Assembly: GCF_947623445.1 (NCBI RefSeq)
Contig: NC_135246.1
Location: forward strand, 17,653,856-17,717,855
Reading direction: 5' to 3'
DNA length: 64,000 nucleotides
From: Clavelina lepadiformis
Taxonomy: Eukaryota > Chordata > Ascidiacea > Aplousobranchia > Clavelinidae
Notes under the pieces: generated by a model
Databases searched by the model: none
What the model was told of the DNA's origin: nothing
The model's input: only the letters and a program-made list of their open reading frames with translations
In this document: positions 1 to 13,399 of the stretch, in pieces
Layout of the letters: the number at the start of each line of letters is the position of its first letter
Position numbering within the stretch: the stretch's first letter is position 1
Translations under genes and position numbers: made by a program

Positions 1-173
1 ACATGTCTGCCATGAATCACATAACATAACATGAGAAGAATAATTGTGTTGGATTGGATATAAACTTTAAAGGGTAGTTGCAGTCCAGCTGATACAGTTA
101 TGCTCCTAATTATTGTAACGTAGACTTTAAATAGCAACTTTGGGTTTGAAAAAGAATTTCATAACACATATAC

Positions 174-2657
174 CTGTGAATTTGGCACTAAGCTTCTCAT
201 TTTCATTGAAAGGTTTTGCTTTTGCAATTGCTGCTTTTGAAATTGGGATGAGAGACGATGATTTTGGAATTACATCATTGTATATGAAGTTGTTGTCTTT
301 TTCAGCAGCCTGCAAAAAGGAAAACAATTAACAGAGTTTACAACTGACTTCGATAAGAACTACTGTTTAAGTAGGGTTTACATAAACAAAACTTATGGAT
401 AACACAGCTACAAGCTGTAGAAGTTCAAATAAACAAAAGGGTCCTAACCTCCTTCTCTGAAACAGCGATAGTGAGAAGTTTCCTTGCATTGAAATTGGGC
501 AAAAAATCTGCTGATGACTTGCTGAGACTTTTCAGGATTGGTTCAATAATCTGGCCAAAAAGTTTAAGAGCCGCAAATAACCGAATGTAAAATACGAGCA
601 TTTATATGTATTAATATTAAAGTTTTTTTACAAGAATATTTAATGCATTATTAAGTAATCTAAAATAAAAGTAACCAAATACTCTGCAATAATGTAAAAT
701 CATTTTACTGACAAACTAACCCTGTATCGGGCAATGGATTCACCAAATTGTTTTCCTTCATTTGCTGCCCTCGCCTGGTAGAGTTGGGCTTGACACTAAG
801 CATAAGACAATGGATGATTAGTAATAAACCTAATTGCAAAAGTTTATCGGTCAAATTGCTAAGAAAAAATTCGAAAGAATGAAACCGATGATACAAATCA
901 ACAGCTCAAAGGTAAAAGTTACCTCAAACATATCTTTCTTCGCATTGCAAGCAGTTTGACAGTAATTCAAAGATTCATTGGATTCAGTTTGACCAAATGC
1001 TTTAGCAGCCTCGGTGTACAGATAGGACGCTTGCATTGCTATCTTTGCCAGCATCTCTTTCTTCTTTTGCACTGCACAGAAAATATGAAGTTTCCAAGTA
1101 ATACCAAAGCAATGGTCCACCACGTAAAACTAGCAATGCAGGTTTGAAATAGAATGGTAAATTTTGACAAGATGTTTACTGAGGCTAGTGGAAATGTACT
1201 GATAAAGAAATGGTTTTGATATTTACTATTGGCGTCACTGCTCGCTTTGTCGAAGAAGCATTCTTGAGCTTGGGCGACCATGATACAGCGATACGCGTTC
1301 AAAACTTCGGGGGCAAGATCAGCTGTCAAGCTTTCTGTCCCCGCAACCGACATAATTCTGTCTTTAATATAAGTGAATATTCCAGCAGATTCCTAGGCGA
1401 AAACAAAAAGAATGACTGTGAGTTTATGGTTTCTCCTTTCACAACGCCACGACATGAAACTCTTACCACACTGTTTCTGAAAAGGTAAACAGAAAACATT
1501 TACATGGAGTTTTATTACCTGAAAATATTTTGCTGCTATCTTCAGTCCGTCATCAGTTTGTAAATTTGCTTCACTGCCAATCTGAGACATGAGGGCACCA
1601 ATGTTGTACAAGACGCAGAGTCGTTCAAATTCACCATCGACAATACCTGTTGTAATGCTCTCTCGTTAAATATTAAGATATTAATAATAAAATATTAATA
1701 TTAATAACAGATATTAAGTGAACAAGATGAATATAGCATGTATATATACACTCAATCAAAATGCCCTAAAATTTCAGATTTTTCTGTTTATGCTTGTATA
1801 CACTTGCATCATATAAGCTATTATCGAAGTTCAGTAAAGTCTCACTTAGTTTAGGGGTGCTGCTTAAAAATTTTGCTTTTTGCAAAGAGTCCTTCCATGG
1901 AAAAGAAACATGAGCACCATTGGCTTCCCGAAACGGAACTTTTTTAGATACAGCCGTCAACTGATCGTAATACCTGAAAACCAAACATACATAGCTTCAA
2001 TATAAAGCTTTACTATACGTATGTAGTGACAATGGTCCCACTTAACAAAAATCTACAAAATGTTCCTTGCTATAAAACTTAAAAAGAACAATATATTAGG
2101 TATGATTGTCTGAATCCATTTATGTAGAAAAATGACCAAAATCAAATCGTAATTTGTCAAACGGTCGTAAACTTCACAGCAAAGGTTCTTACTGATATAA
2201 AGAATTAAGTGAAGTAATGGACTTATCAAGAGGTTTTGTGACAGCATTCCTCCTAAGGGTACTAAACTCCCGCACGTGTTTCATTAAGTCTTCATCCGTC
2301 TAAAATCAAGCAAAGACAAATTTTGTCACAACTCAAAAGCATCAGCAAAAAAGCAAATCAAAACATCACCACAGAAGACATAATAATGTACTGTATTCTG
2401 TACATATTACAACCCATAACCTACAGAAAAGAAAAATACGTTTAAATTGGCCAGCAAAACGAACTAGCAGTTTTTAAAACTCTAGCCAAGGTAGGCCTGT
2501 TACTGATCAATATGTTGGCTAGAAATAAAATCTGAATCGAACAAACCTTGTCGAATGTGTTTTTAATGAAGGTTTCCATCGGCTTGACCAGGTCAATGTC
2601 ACTGGATTTCTTCAAAGGAATATTGAAGAATCGCCCAGGTTCAACTTCATAAGCCAT
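174..2657 (-). CDS. PDCD6IP: ALIX / programmed cell death 6-interacting protein, N-terminal part (BRO1 domain), partial
   Basis: ALIX is an ESCRT-associated adaptor whose BRO1 domain binds CHMP4 in endosomal sorting and cytokinesis. Nine exons on the minus strand: 2547-2657, 2193-2299, 1804-1973, 1519-1646, 1227-1392, 923-1071, 721-795, 449-550, 174-309. All junctions are GT-AG and keep frame, giving about 381 codons; the gene continues past the left edge. It starts with MAYEVEPGRF and reads on with family signatures remembered from ALIX: the YYDQ box, the NIGALMSQIGSEANL helix followed by DGLKIAAKYFQ, IMVAQAQECFF, and EKDNNFIYNDVIP near the end of the BRO1 fold. The ATG at 2655-2657 was chosen because the upstream in-frame extension is not conserved-looking. 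The proline-rich and V domains lie outside the window. Family identity is secure; exon edges are inferred from splice consensus. Confidence 0.93.
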
Positions 2658-4190
2658 TGTGAGGCAGTAGTAAATCAATGAAGAAAAAAATATGCTTTGT
2701 CTAATAAAATATGCTGTCTCTGCGCGGCTAACACAAGCTGCAAGCAACCTGTTACAAAATATTAAGCTTTACATTCCCACAAGAAACATATCCATATCAT
2801 ATCTTAACAATATATATGTCACTTCGAGCATAAATTTTGGTATTGCATTTAGAGGCGTATTTATCTGGTGCAATGAAAGCAAACTTTCCGATAGGGACTG
2901 CATGATACTATGACTGTAGCTGTCAGCCAGACTGTAAAGTATGGTCGTCTTCAGCAATATCTTATGTGCATCAAATAATCAAAAATGTCAAGTTCTGTGT
3001 GTGCAAAAATGTTTAAATGCACTTGAAATGCGCTCCTATGTGTGCAATTACACAGTGATGTATCAGATGAGAAAATACGACAGGTTTTGACAAGAAATTC
3101 TACGTGCAAATACGCACAATTTGGTGTGATGGCATGCATGGAAGCCTCAATTCTTTGTTTATTTATTATAAATCTTGGCTTTCAAACACACAGCTTTTCT
3201 TTGTTTATTATACATCGGCGTGAAAATAAAAATGCTCTGCGTGCACGTTGATGAATTTCATGCATGTAGCCGCCCCATTTTCTGTATATAGAAAGATACT
3301 TGGCCTATATGGGTAATGTCTGAATGTAGGCAGTTTGACTAAGTCTAACGCAATCTCTAAATTAATCAAAAATTTATTTTTAGCAAAAGTTCTGCTTAAG
3401 TCATTAAGTGCAAAATTACACATACTGAAGCACAGTAATTACGAGTAAAGCAGCAAAATGTCCCATTGAACCCAACGTCCAAGCTACCAATTTCAGACTT
3501 TAGCTATTTTAGGTACCGGTAAGCTAAGCTAACTTTAACGTAAGAAGCAACCAGTAAGGTACACGGCTTTAGTAGCCTACAATATCCGTTTCCGTATCAC
3601 TCAAACCAAACAGTCATAAGACTGTAAGATTGCCGGCTGAGATTCCTTAGTTGCACCTGTATACTCTTATACCGCACCCAACGTCAATGTTTACCTTGCC
3701 GTCTTACTAGCCCATATCTGATAAAGTTTTTGACCGAAAAAGTATAGTTGGATAAAAATAAAACATCGGTTATCACGAAAACTGGTTAGAAACGTCCATT
3801 ACACGATCAAACACAACTCACCGACAACACTGACGTACCAAAAGCTAAATTAACAATGCCCAAAATAGTCAGTTATTTTTGCACAGTCTTTACATCCAGG
3901 TTAGTTTCCTTCGCAATTTCCAACAATGACACATTTCTAGGTAAAAATATCCGCAATAGGTCTACCTAACTAAACTTTGATAGTAAAATCTCAACGCTTC
4001 AAAACACTTTATCTATTATTAAACTAAAAGAAACATATTTATCATTTTTAGTTCAAATCTTTTTTAAAAATATTTTTGAAAACTAGCACTGGAAACACGG
4101 CAGTTCAAGATGACACTTGTTACGGTCACGTGAAGTTTTGTTGTGATTATGACATCATCAGATTAATGTGTGATGTCGAATCACCTGACT
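2658..4190. other. ALIX upstream region
   Basis: No coding exon was recognised here. It holds the 5' leader and presumably the promoter of ALIX (minus strand), and ends at the target site of the large transposon. Short ORFs in it have no family resemblance. Confidence 0.5.
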
Positions 4191-4198
4191 TCTACATC
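4191..4198. repeat. Left target-site duplication, TCTACAT(C)
   Basis: The bases TCTACATC lie directly before the left terminal repeat and recur as TCTACATC at 24103-24110 directly after the right one. Seven bases duplicate without ambiguity. The eighth (C at 4198) is either part of the duplication or the first base of the terminal repeat. Confidence 0.85.
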
Positions 4199-4335
4199 AC
4201 CCGCTTCGTCAAGGATTAGCCCATAGGAAAGGGAAAAAAGAACGCACGGATTACCCATTCGTATGGGCTAAAAAGAATATTTCCATCTCTTAAAATAATT
4301 GTTGGAAGGTTAATCGTGTTGGAATGAGTAATCCA
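4198..4335 (+). repeat. Left terminal inverted repeat of the KDZ element (138 bp)
   Basis: It begins CACCCGCTTCGTCAAGGATT and is the reverse complement of 23965-24102 with four mismatches by eye (two near the tip, one around 4220, one around 4310). It contains the inner palindrome CCCATTCGTATGGG. A related AGTAATCCA motif recurs just inside the repeat (around 4350), possibly a subterminal transposase-binding site. Confidence 0.92.
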
Positions 4336-7300
4336 ACCGAGCGATAGGTCGAATAAGTAATCCAGTCGAACTGCTGTGGCTGGTCATCGTACGGTACGAT
4401 CCAAGCAAGTTCTAAAGACTGCTTAATTGTTGCACAGTGCAATGCACAATGGTGTTTGAACTGGCAATCCAGCCAACGATAGACCGGTACTCTAGTAGCC
4501 AAAAGTCACTTTTTCGGGTTTGCAGTGCTCATGCAATGTATTAAATTGAATTTTGGTAATTGCATGGTGCTTTTATTCAGCATCAGGTTGAAATAGTTTT
4601 GCATTCAAGCTGGTGTGATTGCATCAATTATATACAGGTGGCATACCACTGCTGTGGCATAAGGTCAAAGCGTTTCACAGCAATCAACATGGTTTTCTTT
4701 ATTTGGCGGCTAGGATAGAAGTATAACTTCATATGTCATTTTAGTTCGCTTCCATTAACCTTTGTGGTAATCTTTAATTGCTCCAGCCCCACTTATCTGG
4801 CTAGCTCTTAAGCAAGTTCGGAATGATACACATATGTTTTTTATTGCTTGAATTTAGGTATGTTTATCAGAAGCACTGAACTGGAGCAAGCATTGGTAAT
4901 ACCCCAAGGGCATAACAATGGTAGTGCTACTGGGTAGTGAACACTGCCTAATTGCCAGCTCTAACCATTCGGCTACAAAGCTGGCTACTACTCAACATTG
5001 CTGCTTTCTTACATAACGAGCTTGCAGAGTACAGTGATCTTGTGTGATTGTCAGAGAACTTCGAAATCCTGAGTGGAGTGAATGAACAACTTAACATTGT
5101 AGTATTTCAAAAAGGAAATCCATCTGATATGCAGATCATAAGCAAAAGGCAATCATTTAATTTGTCTTGACTTTCGATAAACGAAGGTTTCAATCGTTCT
5201 CAAAGAGTGCTATTTGTCGATTATATGCATTCATGAGTTTGCAGATTATTACAAATTAAAAATGATAATAAACGGCCTCTAGAAAATAAATGTCTTGTGT
5301 AAAAATATCCCTGTTTTACCATCAGCCTGCTTCCTCTGAGCAAGATGTTATTTGGCAACACAAACTAGATGTTTGAGCTTGAGTCAAGTAACAACTGGGT
5401 AATGCTGCCATCCAAAAATTGATGACTATGTATTCCATGGGGAACATGGGGATACAATAGCTGGATATGTTGTAATCTTTATTTTGCAATCTTCTTTGTG
5501 CTACGTTCACAAGTTACACTGTTTGCCATTCCCTATTTTTACAGGGTTGAACAGAAACAACCATCTCCAGATAGCAGGCAATTAAGTCCCCCACGCCATC
5601 CTTAGCAGTGTAGAGCCAGTGAGCAATGGGTATCTTGATTTTATTTATCCGGCTTGCTTTTTTGCTGAGGCAAATAGTTTTGGGAGGAGCAATCAGAGTG
5701 GCTCCGCTTCATAATGTGCAAGGTAAAGAGTGACTCTATCGCACTGAAGCCCAGCAGGTTCAATGCTCACAAAAACAGAAAAATTGTCATGCTGTGGGGT
5801 TCTATAGGTCTACATCCAGTCACAGGACGCTGTTTACTATAACAGTGTAGATTTGGTGCCCAATGCCCGTTAGTCATTTTTTGACCAAAGATTTAAATTT
5901 TCTGCAAGGTGTCACAAGGTGAGCTGTTGATGTTAGCTTTAAGCTCACGTTTTGCTACCTTGGTGTTAGGGTAAATGGATGCTAACACTCATTGGTAGCT
6001 TTATTCTCCAATTTTGGATATATGCATTGGCCAAGGGTCAGCTCACTGTTTCCCAATTTTTGGCCGAGTACCCGATCTCTTGGTGGGTCGTTATTTAAGT
6101 TCACTCACCACTTGGCTCAACTGTGATGGGTAATTAATTATAAATTATTTATCTCCATTCATTAAGAACAATTAGTCTATTGGCAAAGATGCTGTCATTA
6201 TCACAGTCATGTGTCATGAGGCAAGGTCCATATCTGCTGGGGACTCGCTCAGCATACATAACTTGCTCTGTTGACATTGTTTGCGCTTACTCAGTCATGT
6301 GAGTCACAGCAAGAATGCTGATATACTTCAAGACCTTCTATGGTAAACAAGCCACTAAGCGATACTGTGTAGTTCGTACCGCACTACACATCAGGGATGT
6401 TTTCAAACGTACCCAAAAAGGACAGGCATCAACGCAGACATCTGGGAAGTGCTTGTTGATATGCAGATCATGCTGTTAGTAGTGGCATCAAGTGAGATTA
6501 GGAGAAAATAATTTAAAGAGAAACAACAAAACATAGTGACCAACCAGCAGTCAGAGTAAGTCAGAGCACACGCTGTGGCAAAAACTGCTGTCCGAGAATT
6601 TTTCTGCTAATCGATGTAAGATGCTGCGCTTAGCGAAATTGATTACTTTTGAATGTGCTTCATTGCTTTTTAACTTAAGACAAAAGAAGGTTTTGTTAGA
6701 TTATGCAGAGTTTTTTTGATGGTAATAATTATTGTCAACAGTAAAATATTTTGATTTGATTTCGTATTTTAAATTCTTAAATTAAAACTATTTAAATTTT
6801 TTAATTTGTTTGGAATGCAACATTATCCACCACCAAACATTGTTTGCCAGCTGAAATCTTCTGTTTGATGCACATTGTGAATGACTGAAACTTGGTTATT
6901 TTGGGAGAAACTTCACTTGGAAGTAAATACATAATGCATGAAGTTGTTTAATTTGGAAACGTTTTTTCATGTGTACCCCTTTACTGACCTTTGTTGTTGT
7001 TGTTGTACCAACTTTACCCTAGTTTGGGACCATGAAATTCTGAAGCCTGTCTTGACTTTTTTATTATCTGTTTTACATATTCTTGTAATTATTTCAAAAT
7101 ATACCACTACCTCCGACTAAAAAGTGTCAGTAAGATTTGTTCTACCTTTCCAAGAGAATGTTTAGAGTTATTACTGAAATGTGTACTTTGGCTCTAGTGC
7201 TCTTGATTTGAATCTTAGTCCATGCGAAAGCAACCATCTCAAGTGGCTGCCATCAAAATTACGACAAATAATAGGTTGTTGTTGTCTAAACGATTGCTTT

Positions 7301-8280
7301 TCTGCGAGGATTGAAAACAGCACTTCATTTTGGTGTAATGTTTTCAAAATAAAACTCAATTTCTTCCTGAAGCCACCTACTTTGTATGCTTTTCAGACCA
7401 AACATTTCAATTAAGAAAGTTACGATTAGCAAAGTTTTTGAAGGGCACCGGTTACTACAATATATATGATATAATGGATTTTAGTTAAAACATCCTCTTA
7501 AAAGTGCTTGTAAACAACTTGCCACCTCTTAAAAGCCATCCACTTTGAACAGTAATGCTGGCAATTTATTCTCAACTGCATTTAAGAATGGCCTATTTAA
7601 ACAAAAATCTGGTCAAAGAAGTTGTGCAGATAAATGGCTATTTACTCCGAAAAACAATCGCTTATTACAAACAAATATCAAGTAAATTGATTTGGAACAT
7701 TTGTCATTTCATGTCACAGCTACTATCGCTTATATTTTTACATTTTTATAGCATCAATGCCCATAACTTGGTTTTGCTGAGACAGACAATGACCTCACAG
7801 ATTAAGTGTTTAATTCACATCAAAGTATGTGCATATAAGCTATTAGCCTAAAGAACATTGTGATATTGTAATACTATAGTGCTGTAGGAAAAGACTTACG
7901 TGTACCATATACATAAAAGGGTTGGCCAAACTTCTTGATAATCTTTGAAGCCTTTATGATTTGAAAAGGAGTTGCAGTTGGAACATGGCGCTTACTGTTG
8001 ATTACCAAGCACCAAGAAAATCATATCTGTGCACAGTAAATTTTTGACATCTGTAAGACTTTAGTGTTGAGCGTTTGCTTTTAATGCAACATGTGCCCTA
8101 AGTTATATTATTTATTAGGACAACTATCTTTATGTGTGTATGTTCTATTCTTAATTCATATTGAGTGGTGATTACTTCTTACAAAACTAATTTTTATCCA
8201 AACAGTTTAGTTTATTGCATGTTTTAATTTTTGTAAAATTGTTAAAATTTTGTCGTACTATTTGCTCTTTTCTGAGTAAC
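4336..8280. other. Left interior of the KDZ element, no intact gene seen
   Basis: About 3.9 kb without a supported exon. Stretches around 5600-5720 and 6380-6510 (plus strand) show short open frames with protein-like composition broken by stops, so decayed coding sequence is possible. None could be assigned to a family. The rest is AT-rich. Confidence 0.4.
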
Positions 8281-11200
8281 ATGGCAAGCACTAGAAGATC
8301 TCGGTTAGTTCTTCATGTATAATAGCTAACTTATATGTATATATCTGTTGTATATTTAATTCGATCTTTGGTCATAAATAAGTAAATGTTAGTAATAGTA
8401 TGGCATTTTTTTCATGTCACTCTGTTTATTTGCATGCAAGTCACTAAAAGTGTTAATAAAACGCTATTCTGAATTGCCGTCCAGATGGACGTAAGATATT
8501 TCGTGTAGATACAGACAAGCTGTGTTTTCAATTTAAAAAAAAAAATTTTTGTGTCTCACTTATTAATGATTTGATTTGCATTGTTCAGTAAGGACATTTC
8601 ACAAAGCCAGCGGGATATGCTTATATCTTTGTGGGAAACAAAAGGTATGAGAACTGCAAAGTCAGAGCACCTCAATGAAGCAACCATTAATACTGGTTTA
8701 AGTAAAAACCAAATCAAGGTTATTCATCGTAGATTAAAGTTTTATTTGCCATAATTCATACTTGCTATAGTTATCAGCTCTTTCAGTATTACCGCAAGCT
8801 GTAGAACTGCACTCCCTGCTTTACAAACAAGTTACAGTTCATTACTGTAACTCTATGCTGTAATTTCCGCATGAAGTAGGCTATTATGATAGAACTCTGG
8901 TTGAAAGATGCCATTACGTACTTTAAGTTCAAAGATTGCAACAGTTGTCTTCGCCAAAATAATCTTGTTGGCTGACAAAAAGCTCTGTTCCTTGTCCGGG
9001 ACAACTCTCCAACTTAAAGTAGTTATTGCATGTTTATTGCATGATCTTACAAAATGATTAAAGTTTGTCCCTTTCTCAGATCTCTTGTATGATGGTATGT
9101 TAAACTGCCACTACTAAATACTTTTGCCGCTTGTTTACTAGCGTTTTGACAACTGCTGTGTTTTAGCGCTGGATTTACAATTACAATGCATCAATAAGGC
9201 GAAGGGTTCAAAAAGTTAAACCTTTTCGAAAACGAAGAATCACAGGCTACAATCTATTTTGTTCTTCCATTAAGAAACAGAATATTGGTATTTTTAATAC
9301 AGTTGCATGATTTCTTCCCAAATTTTCAAGGGAGAAGCTTCTAGACAGCATCACATGTGTTTCATTTAAGATATGTACAAGGTCTGATATTCTGGCTGGT
9401 TTGCTTAATTGATCGCTTGCTTCATTGAGTCATTAGCATTATGTCGTTAAATGCACAAATGTAGTTCTCACTGAAAATAATTTTCATTGTTTTTCACCCG
9501 ATAAATTGCATTCATTGATTTCATGCTTACTGTGTTCGTTACTAAATTTGCATGTCGTAATTTTTTTTTCTCGGTTTGATTGTGAAACTTGTGTCACAGT
9601 GTTAGTTGGATTAGTGAAGAGCATGATACATAATGAATGATGCATGACTTGAAGTGCATGCTATTTGTGACCTCACATGATACGTGTGTAATGAATTTCC
9701 AAAAATGTGTTTACTGTTATGTTGGTTATTAGAAAGCCTTAGATATCGAAGATGTTAACATTGATTGACGCTGTTAAATCTTAAGAGGTGTAAGCTTCTA
9801 CTCAACTTCAAAATTTACATAAATGAAGGTTTCACTATGTTAACAGCTGAACAATGAAAGTACTAGTTTAGACAAGTTATCAAAGTGTTTTGCATGAAGT
9901 AAGGTCTTGCCTGTTTTCAGTGTTCCTTACTTTCAATTTATGTTCATTTTTTTATAAAGCTTTCAAATGTTCTGTACTAATTTTTAATTGCTGTTTTTCA
10001 AGATTTCAAACTCTGGGGTAGCAGGTGGAGAGAACTTCCGAAGCAAACGAAACAAGTTTGGAAAGAGAAAGCAAAGACCTTCAATTCTGAAAGTTCCATA
10101 CCACCAACTGAAATGGATGGAAATATGAAAAAAAAACTTAGACAAAATGCAATTGCTCGAATAATTCAAGCTGTATGTTGCTGTTCATATTATACTATGG
10201 TGTAACCGTGCTGTACACGAAACAAAGGTAACTTGTTCCTGTTTTAGTGTGGTGAACTTGAAGAAATTGGTGTGGCGGTTGGTGGAATGGCATTTGTTAA
10301 CGATACATTCAATGCATTTGGAAGCAGGGATGTAAGGCCATATTTCTTGGAGCCAAGTGTTCAAAGTGGCTTTATTGAGATTTTACATGGCGGAAAAGGT
10401 AATTTTATGTAATTTACTGTGATATTTCTAAACATTTGTAAGAACATGATTAACTACAGTTACATTTACTGCAAGCATATATTAAAAGGAACTTTTATAG
10501 CACTTATTTTTTAACTTTAACTCATTGAAGATTTTTTTTGCATATGAACCTGAATGATATTAGTGTCATTATTAATCACGTTAATCATAAAGTATGAAAA
10601 AATTTTCATTACAAGTAACGTATGCTATATATTTGTATACAGCTTGCAGTACTTCAAGACAAAAAAACACCGAATTGCAAATGAAAGTTCGAAAAATTTT
10701 TAATAAGAAATATTGTAAGTCTTTTTATGACAACAAATTGTCTTTCTTTAGCCTAACGGTGTGAAATAAAAAATTTTATTATTAGTGTTGCGTATTTTTC
10801 CAAGCAATAGAATGTAATACAATAGAATTGATGCTAATTGTTTTATCTTAATTATATTAAGTTGTGTTTGTGCATGCCTTGGTATCTTTGCTCTGGTGCT
10901 TTACAGGTGAGACAATGCACAAATCCAATGGACGTATGCCGTATGCTAAAATTAACGAGTTCAGCATCACTGGAATGCCTTGTGGAATCCCCTTTCGAAA
11001 TCCTGGCAGTTATGGTCCAGTCGATTGCCAGAAAATTATAGATGAGCAAGAAAATATTATAATTATGAAAAGGGGGTAAGTGATGGGATTTCTGTAATCT
11101 TTGCATGCATAAAGGGATTACATTGCAAATTTTACGCATTGCGCTTTCTGTTATTCTTGTTGCTCTTTATAGCAATTTGGAGCTGGCAGAAAACAATTTA

Positions 11201-11284
11201 GTTCTTTTGGTGACAACGGAAGAATGTGAAAATGAGGAACATTTGCACTTTGCTGAACCAACACATAGAACAGTAGATTGGTAA
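8281..11284 (+). CDS. Transposon-encoded homeodomain + HMG-box protein with novel C-terminal domain
   Basis: Seven exons: 8281-8303, 8589-8718, 9167-9287, 10003-10172, 10248-10398, 10907-11075, 11173-11284. All are GT-AG and in frame, giving 291 aa with no internal stop. Residues ~8-66 form a homeodomain-like unit: a SQRDMLISLWE helix, a TGLSKNQIK turn, then recognition helix RWIYNYNASIRRR. This keeps W48 and N51 of the homeodomain, but the usual R53 is Asn. Residues ~74-118 are an HMG-box: ITGYNLFC, then LWGSRWRELPKQTKQVWKEKA. Residues ~149-291 form a compact domain with GGMAFVND, GFIEILHGGKGE and FRNPGSYGPVDC; I do not recognise it. The gene lies inside the KDZ element and converges on its transposase. 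Inferred role: DNA binding at the transposon ends or transcriptional control. Alternative: a captured host factor. Confidence 0.82.
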
Positions 11285-11327
11285 TTTGTTCGTGATTCAG
11301 TGTTATATGTATAACGAGTAAAAATTC

Positions 11328-11605
11328 CCGTATTATACGGAACATAAGGCGCACTTTAAATCCTTTTTTCTCCTCATAGATTGATCGTGCGCCTTATAAG
11401 CCGGTGCGCCTAATGTATGGATCATAATGCGTATGCGCATGCTCACAACGTATTTTAATGAGCTTTATACGGTAACACATGTGCCTTATAGCCATATGCC
11501 CTTATAGTCCGATACGCCTTATGTATGAACAAAAAACTAATCAAAGCAATTTATTGACAATGCGCCTTATAGCCCGGTGCGCCTTATGGTCCGTAAAATA
11601 CAGTA
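11328..11605. repeat. MITE-like palindromic element built from GCGCCTTATA units
   Basis: The ends are imperfect inverted repeats: CCGTATTATACGGAACATAAGGC on the left, and on the right the reverse complement of CTGTATTTTACGGACCATAAGGC. The interior repeats GTGCGCCTTATA / GGTGCGCCTTATG several times. There is no coding capacity. It lies about 45 bp downstream of the homeodomain-HMG stop codon, so it may sit in that gene's 3' end. The superfamily was not determined. Confidence 0.65.
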
Positions 11606-13399
11606 CATCATTTGGCAGTTTCGTTTTGGTAATGTTTGTTATTTTTACATTGCCGTACAACGGTGCAATGATTTCTTCTGACCAACCTATTGTGCTAATA
11701 TACTGTACAGTATATAATTATATCACACACGTATTGGTGAGCGGATAGTTACTTTTCGCTAATTTTCCTTATTTGTACAGTTAGATTTGTAGTGTGCCTC
11801 TTTTATAGTCTTTTATTATTAACGTAAGTTGCGATCATTCATTCCATTTTAGCACCTCATCCTTTATTTATGTCCGCATTTTCGTCATTGTATAAAGTTA
11901 ACATTCGTTAAAATTGTTTGTTGTTTTTTTACCTATTTCACCGTCTTCAATATTTTCATAATTTTGCTTTTCACTTTTTGACTGCGCTTTCGGAAAATAT
12001 ACTGTGCTGAATCAAAGCATTTTTAGTGATAATGACTCACTGCTGTATTTTGGTACATTGATTTTCTATTAAGGCTTAATTTAACATTAACGTTTAACTT
12101 AATTTAACAAAATTCCATAGTAATATGGGGGTTCAATATCACTTTTCGTGACACTTTCACTAAAAAGTAGTTGCAATATGTGCAAAACTTTGATATGTAG
12201 CCTAAACGAGTCAAACTTGTAAACGATTACGTTAAAAGTCAATGAAGTGACGAATACAAATGGACGTAACATGATAAGAGGTTTCTTTGATAAGTTGGTC
12301 GCATGCTAATTTTGATGTGGCCACATTAAAAACAGAAGATCGTGATGTAAACTTCAAAATGTTACTCACACCTTTTTAGGAAGGTTAAATTAACCACTTT
12401 AAAAAGGACGCAACCTAACAATGAAAATTCTATGCAATATAAGTTGAAAGCTCTTATCTCTTATTGACGTGTTGGTCGAACACATTTCATCGTAATAATC
12501 TCTTCTGTCGTATGATATGATATTATGACCTGATATTATTGAAGAGGTAGGCGAGCTCAATCGCTGCAAGGCTATAAAATTCAAGTTTGTCATAAATATC
12601 TCCAACAATATCATGTCGGAATTTAAAATGCTTATTAACACTCAACATGTGTTTATAAAAGTAGCCTATAACCCTTTTGTTGTATGACATTTTGATCCTC
12701 TTTCTGGTTCACATGGTAAAACAAGATCAATAAAACGCATTTTTAGATCTTTTTGCCGGTTTTGCCAACTATTAAAATTATGAATAAGTTTAACGAAAAG
12801 AAAATTTTCTCAAATGGTTAGTTTTTTTTTATTAAATCTGTATTTTAATAAAATATCAAAAGAGAAACCTTGGCAAGACTTACAACCTACTGTTATTATT
12901 TATTGCATCGCTTCAGCAATTATAACTTTAAAACTTAGTGACACACCACATCACGTCCTTTACCGCCGTTCTTTTCTCTTGACGCTCTTTTCTCTTCTCT
13001 TGCAGAGACCCAATCCCAAGAAGCTAGCGCTGTGGACAGATCTATAAGCTCAATACTATCAATACTGCTCACAGTGTCTTGAACAATTTCGCTGGCCGGT
13101 CAGCTTAGTCAATACGCCCGCGCTTTTTCTCATCCAACACATTCGCCACGCAACTGACTGAATGCGGAATACACGAAAAGAGGGACCAAACTTGTTGGAA
13201 AAGAAGTGTCTGACCTTTAGAGGTTAGAAACCCCTGATGGCGAAAACATCTCTGGCCATTTCTCTCCAAATGACTTCGCTGCTGTGCTCTATCAAACAAA
13301 GCCAAGCAAGGTTCTGGGTCACAAAATTTCAAGAGCTTTTATCATCGTGATTTAGGGCCCGAAGATTTGTTGCCCCTATCTCTTTTGTGTGTCCTCTTG
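11606..13399. other. Non-coding interior of the KDZ element
   Basis: AT-rich sequence between the MITE-like repeat and the LINE relic. No exon or RNA gene was recognised. Confidence 0.4.

Noticed and set aside
7555-7851. 98-codon plus-strand ORF in the left interior of the KDZ element
   Set aside because: Leu/Ile/Tyr-rich AT-driven frame without motifs; not convincing as a third cargo gene.
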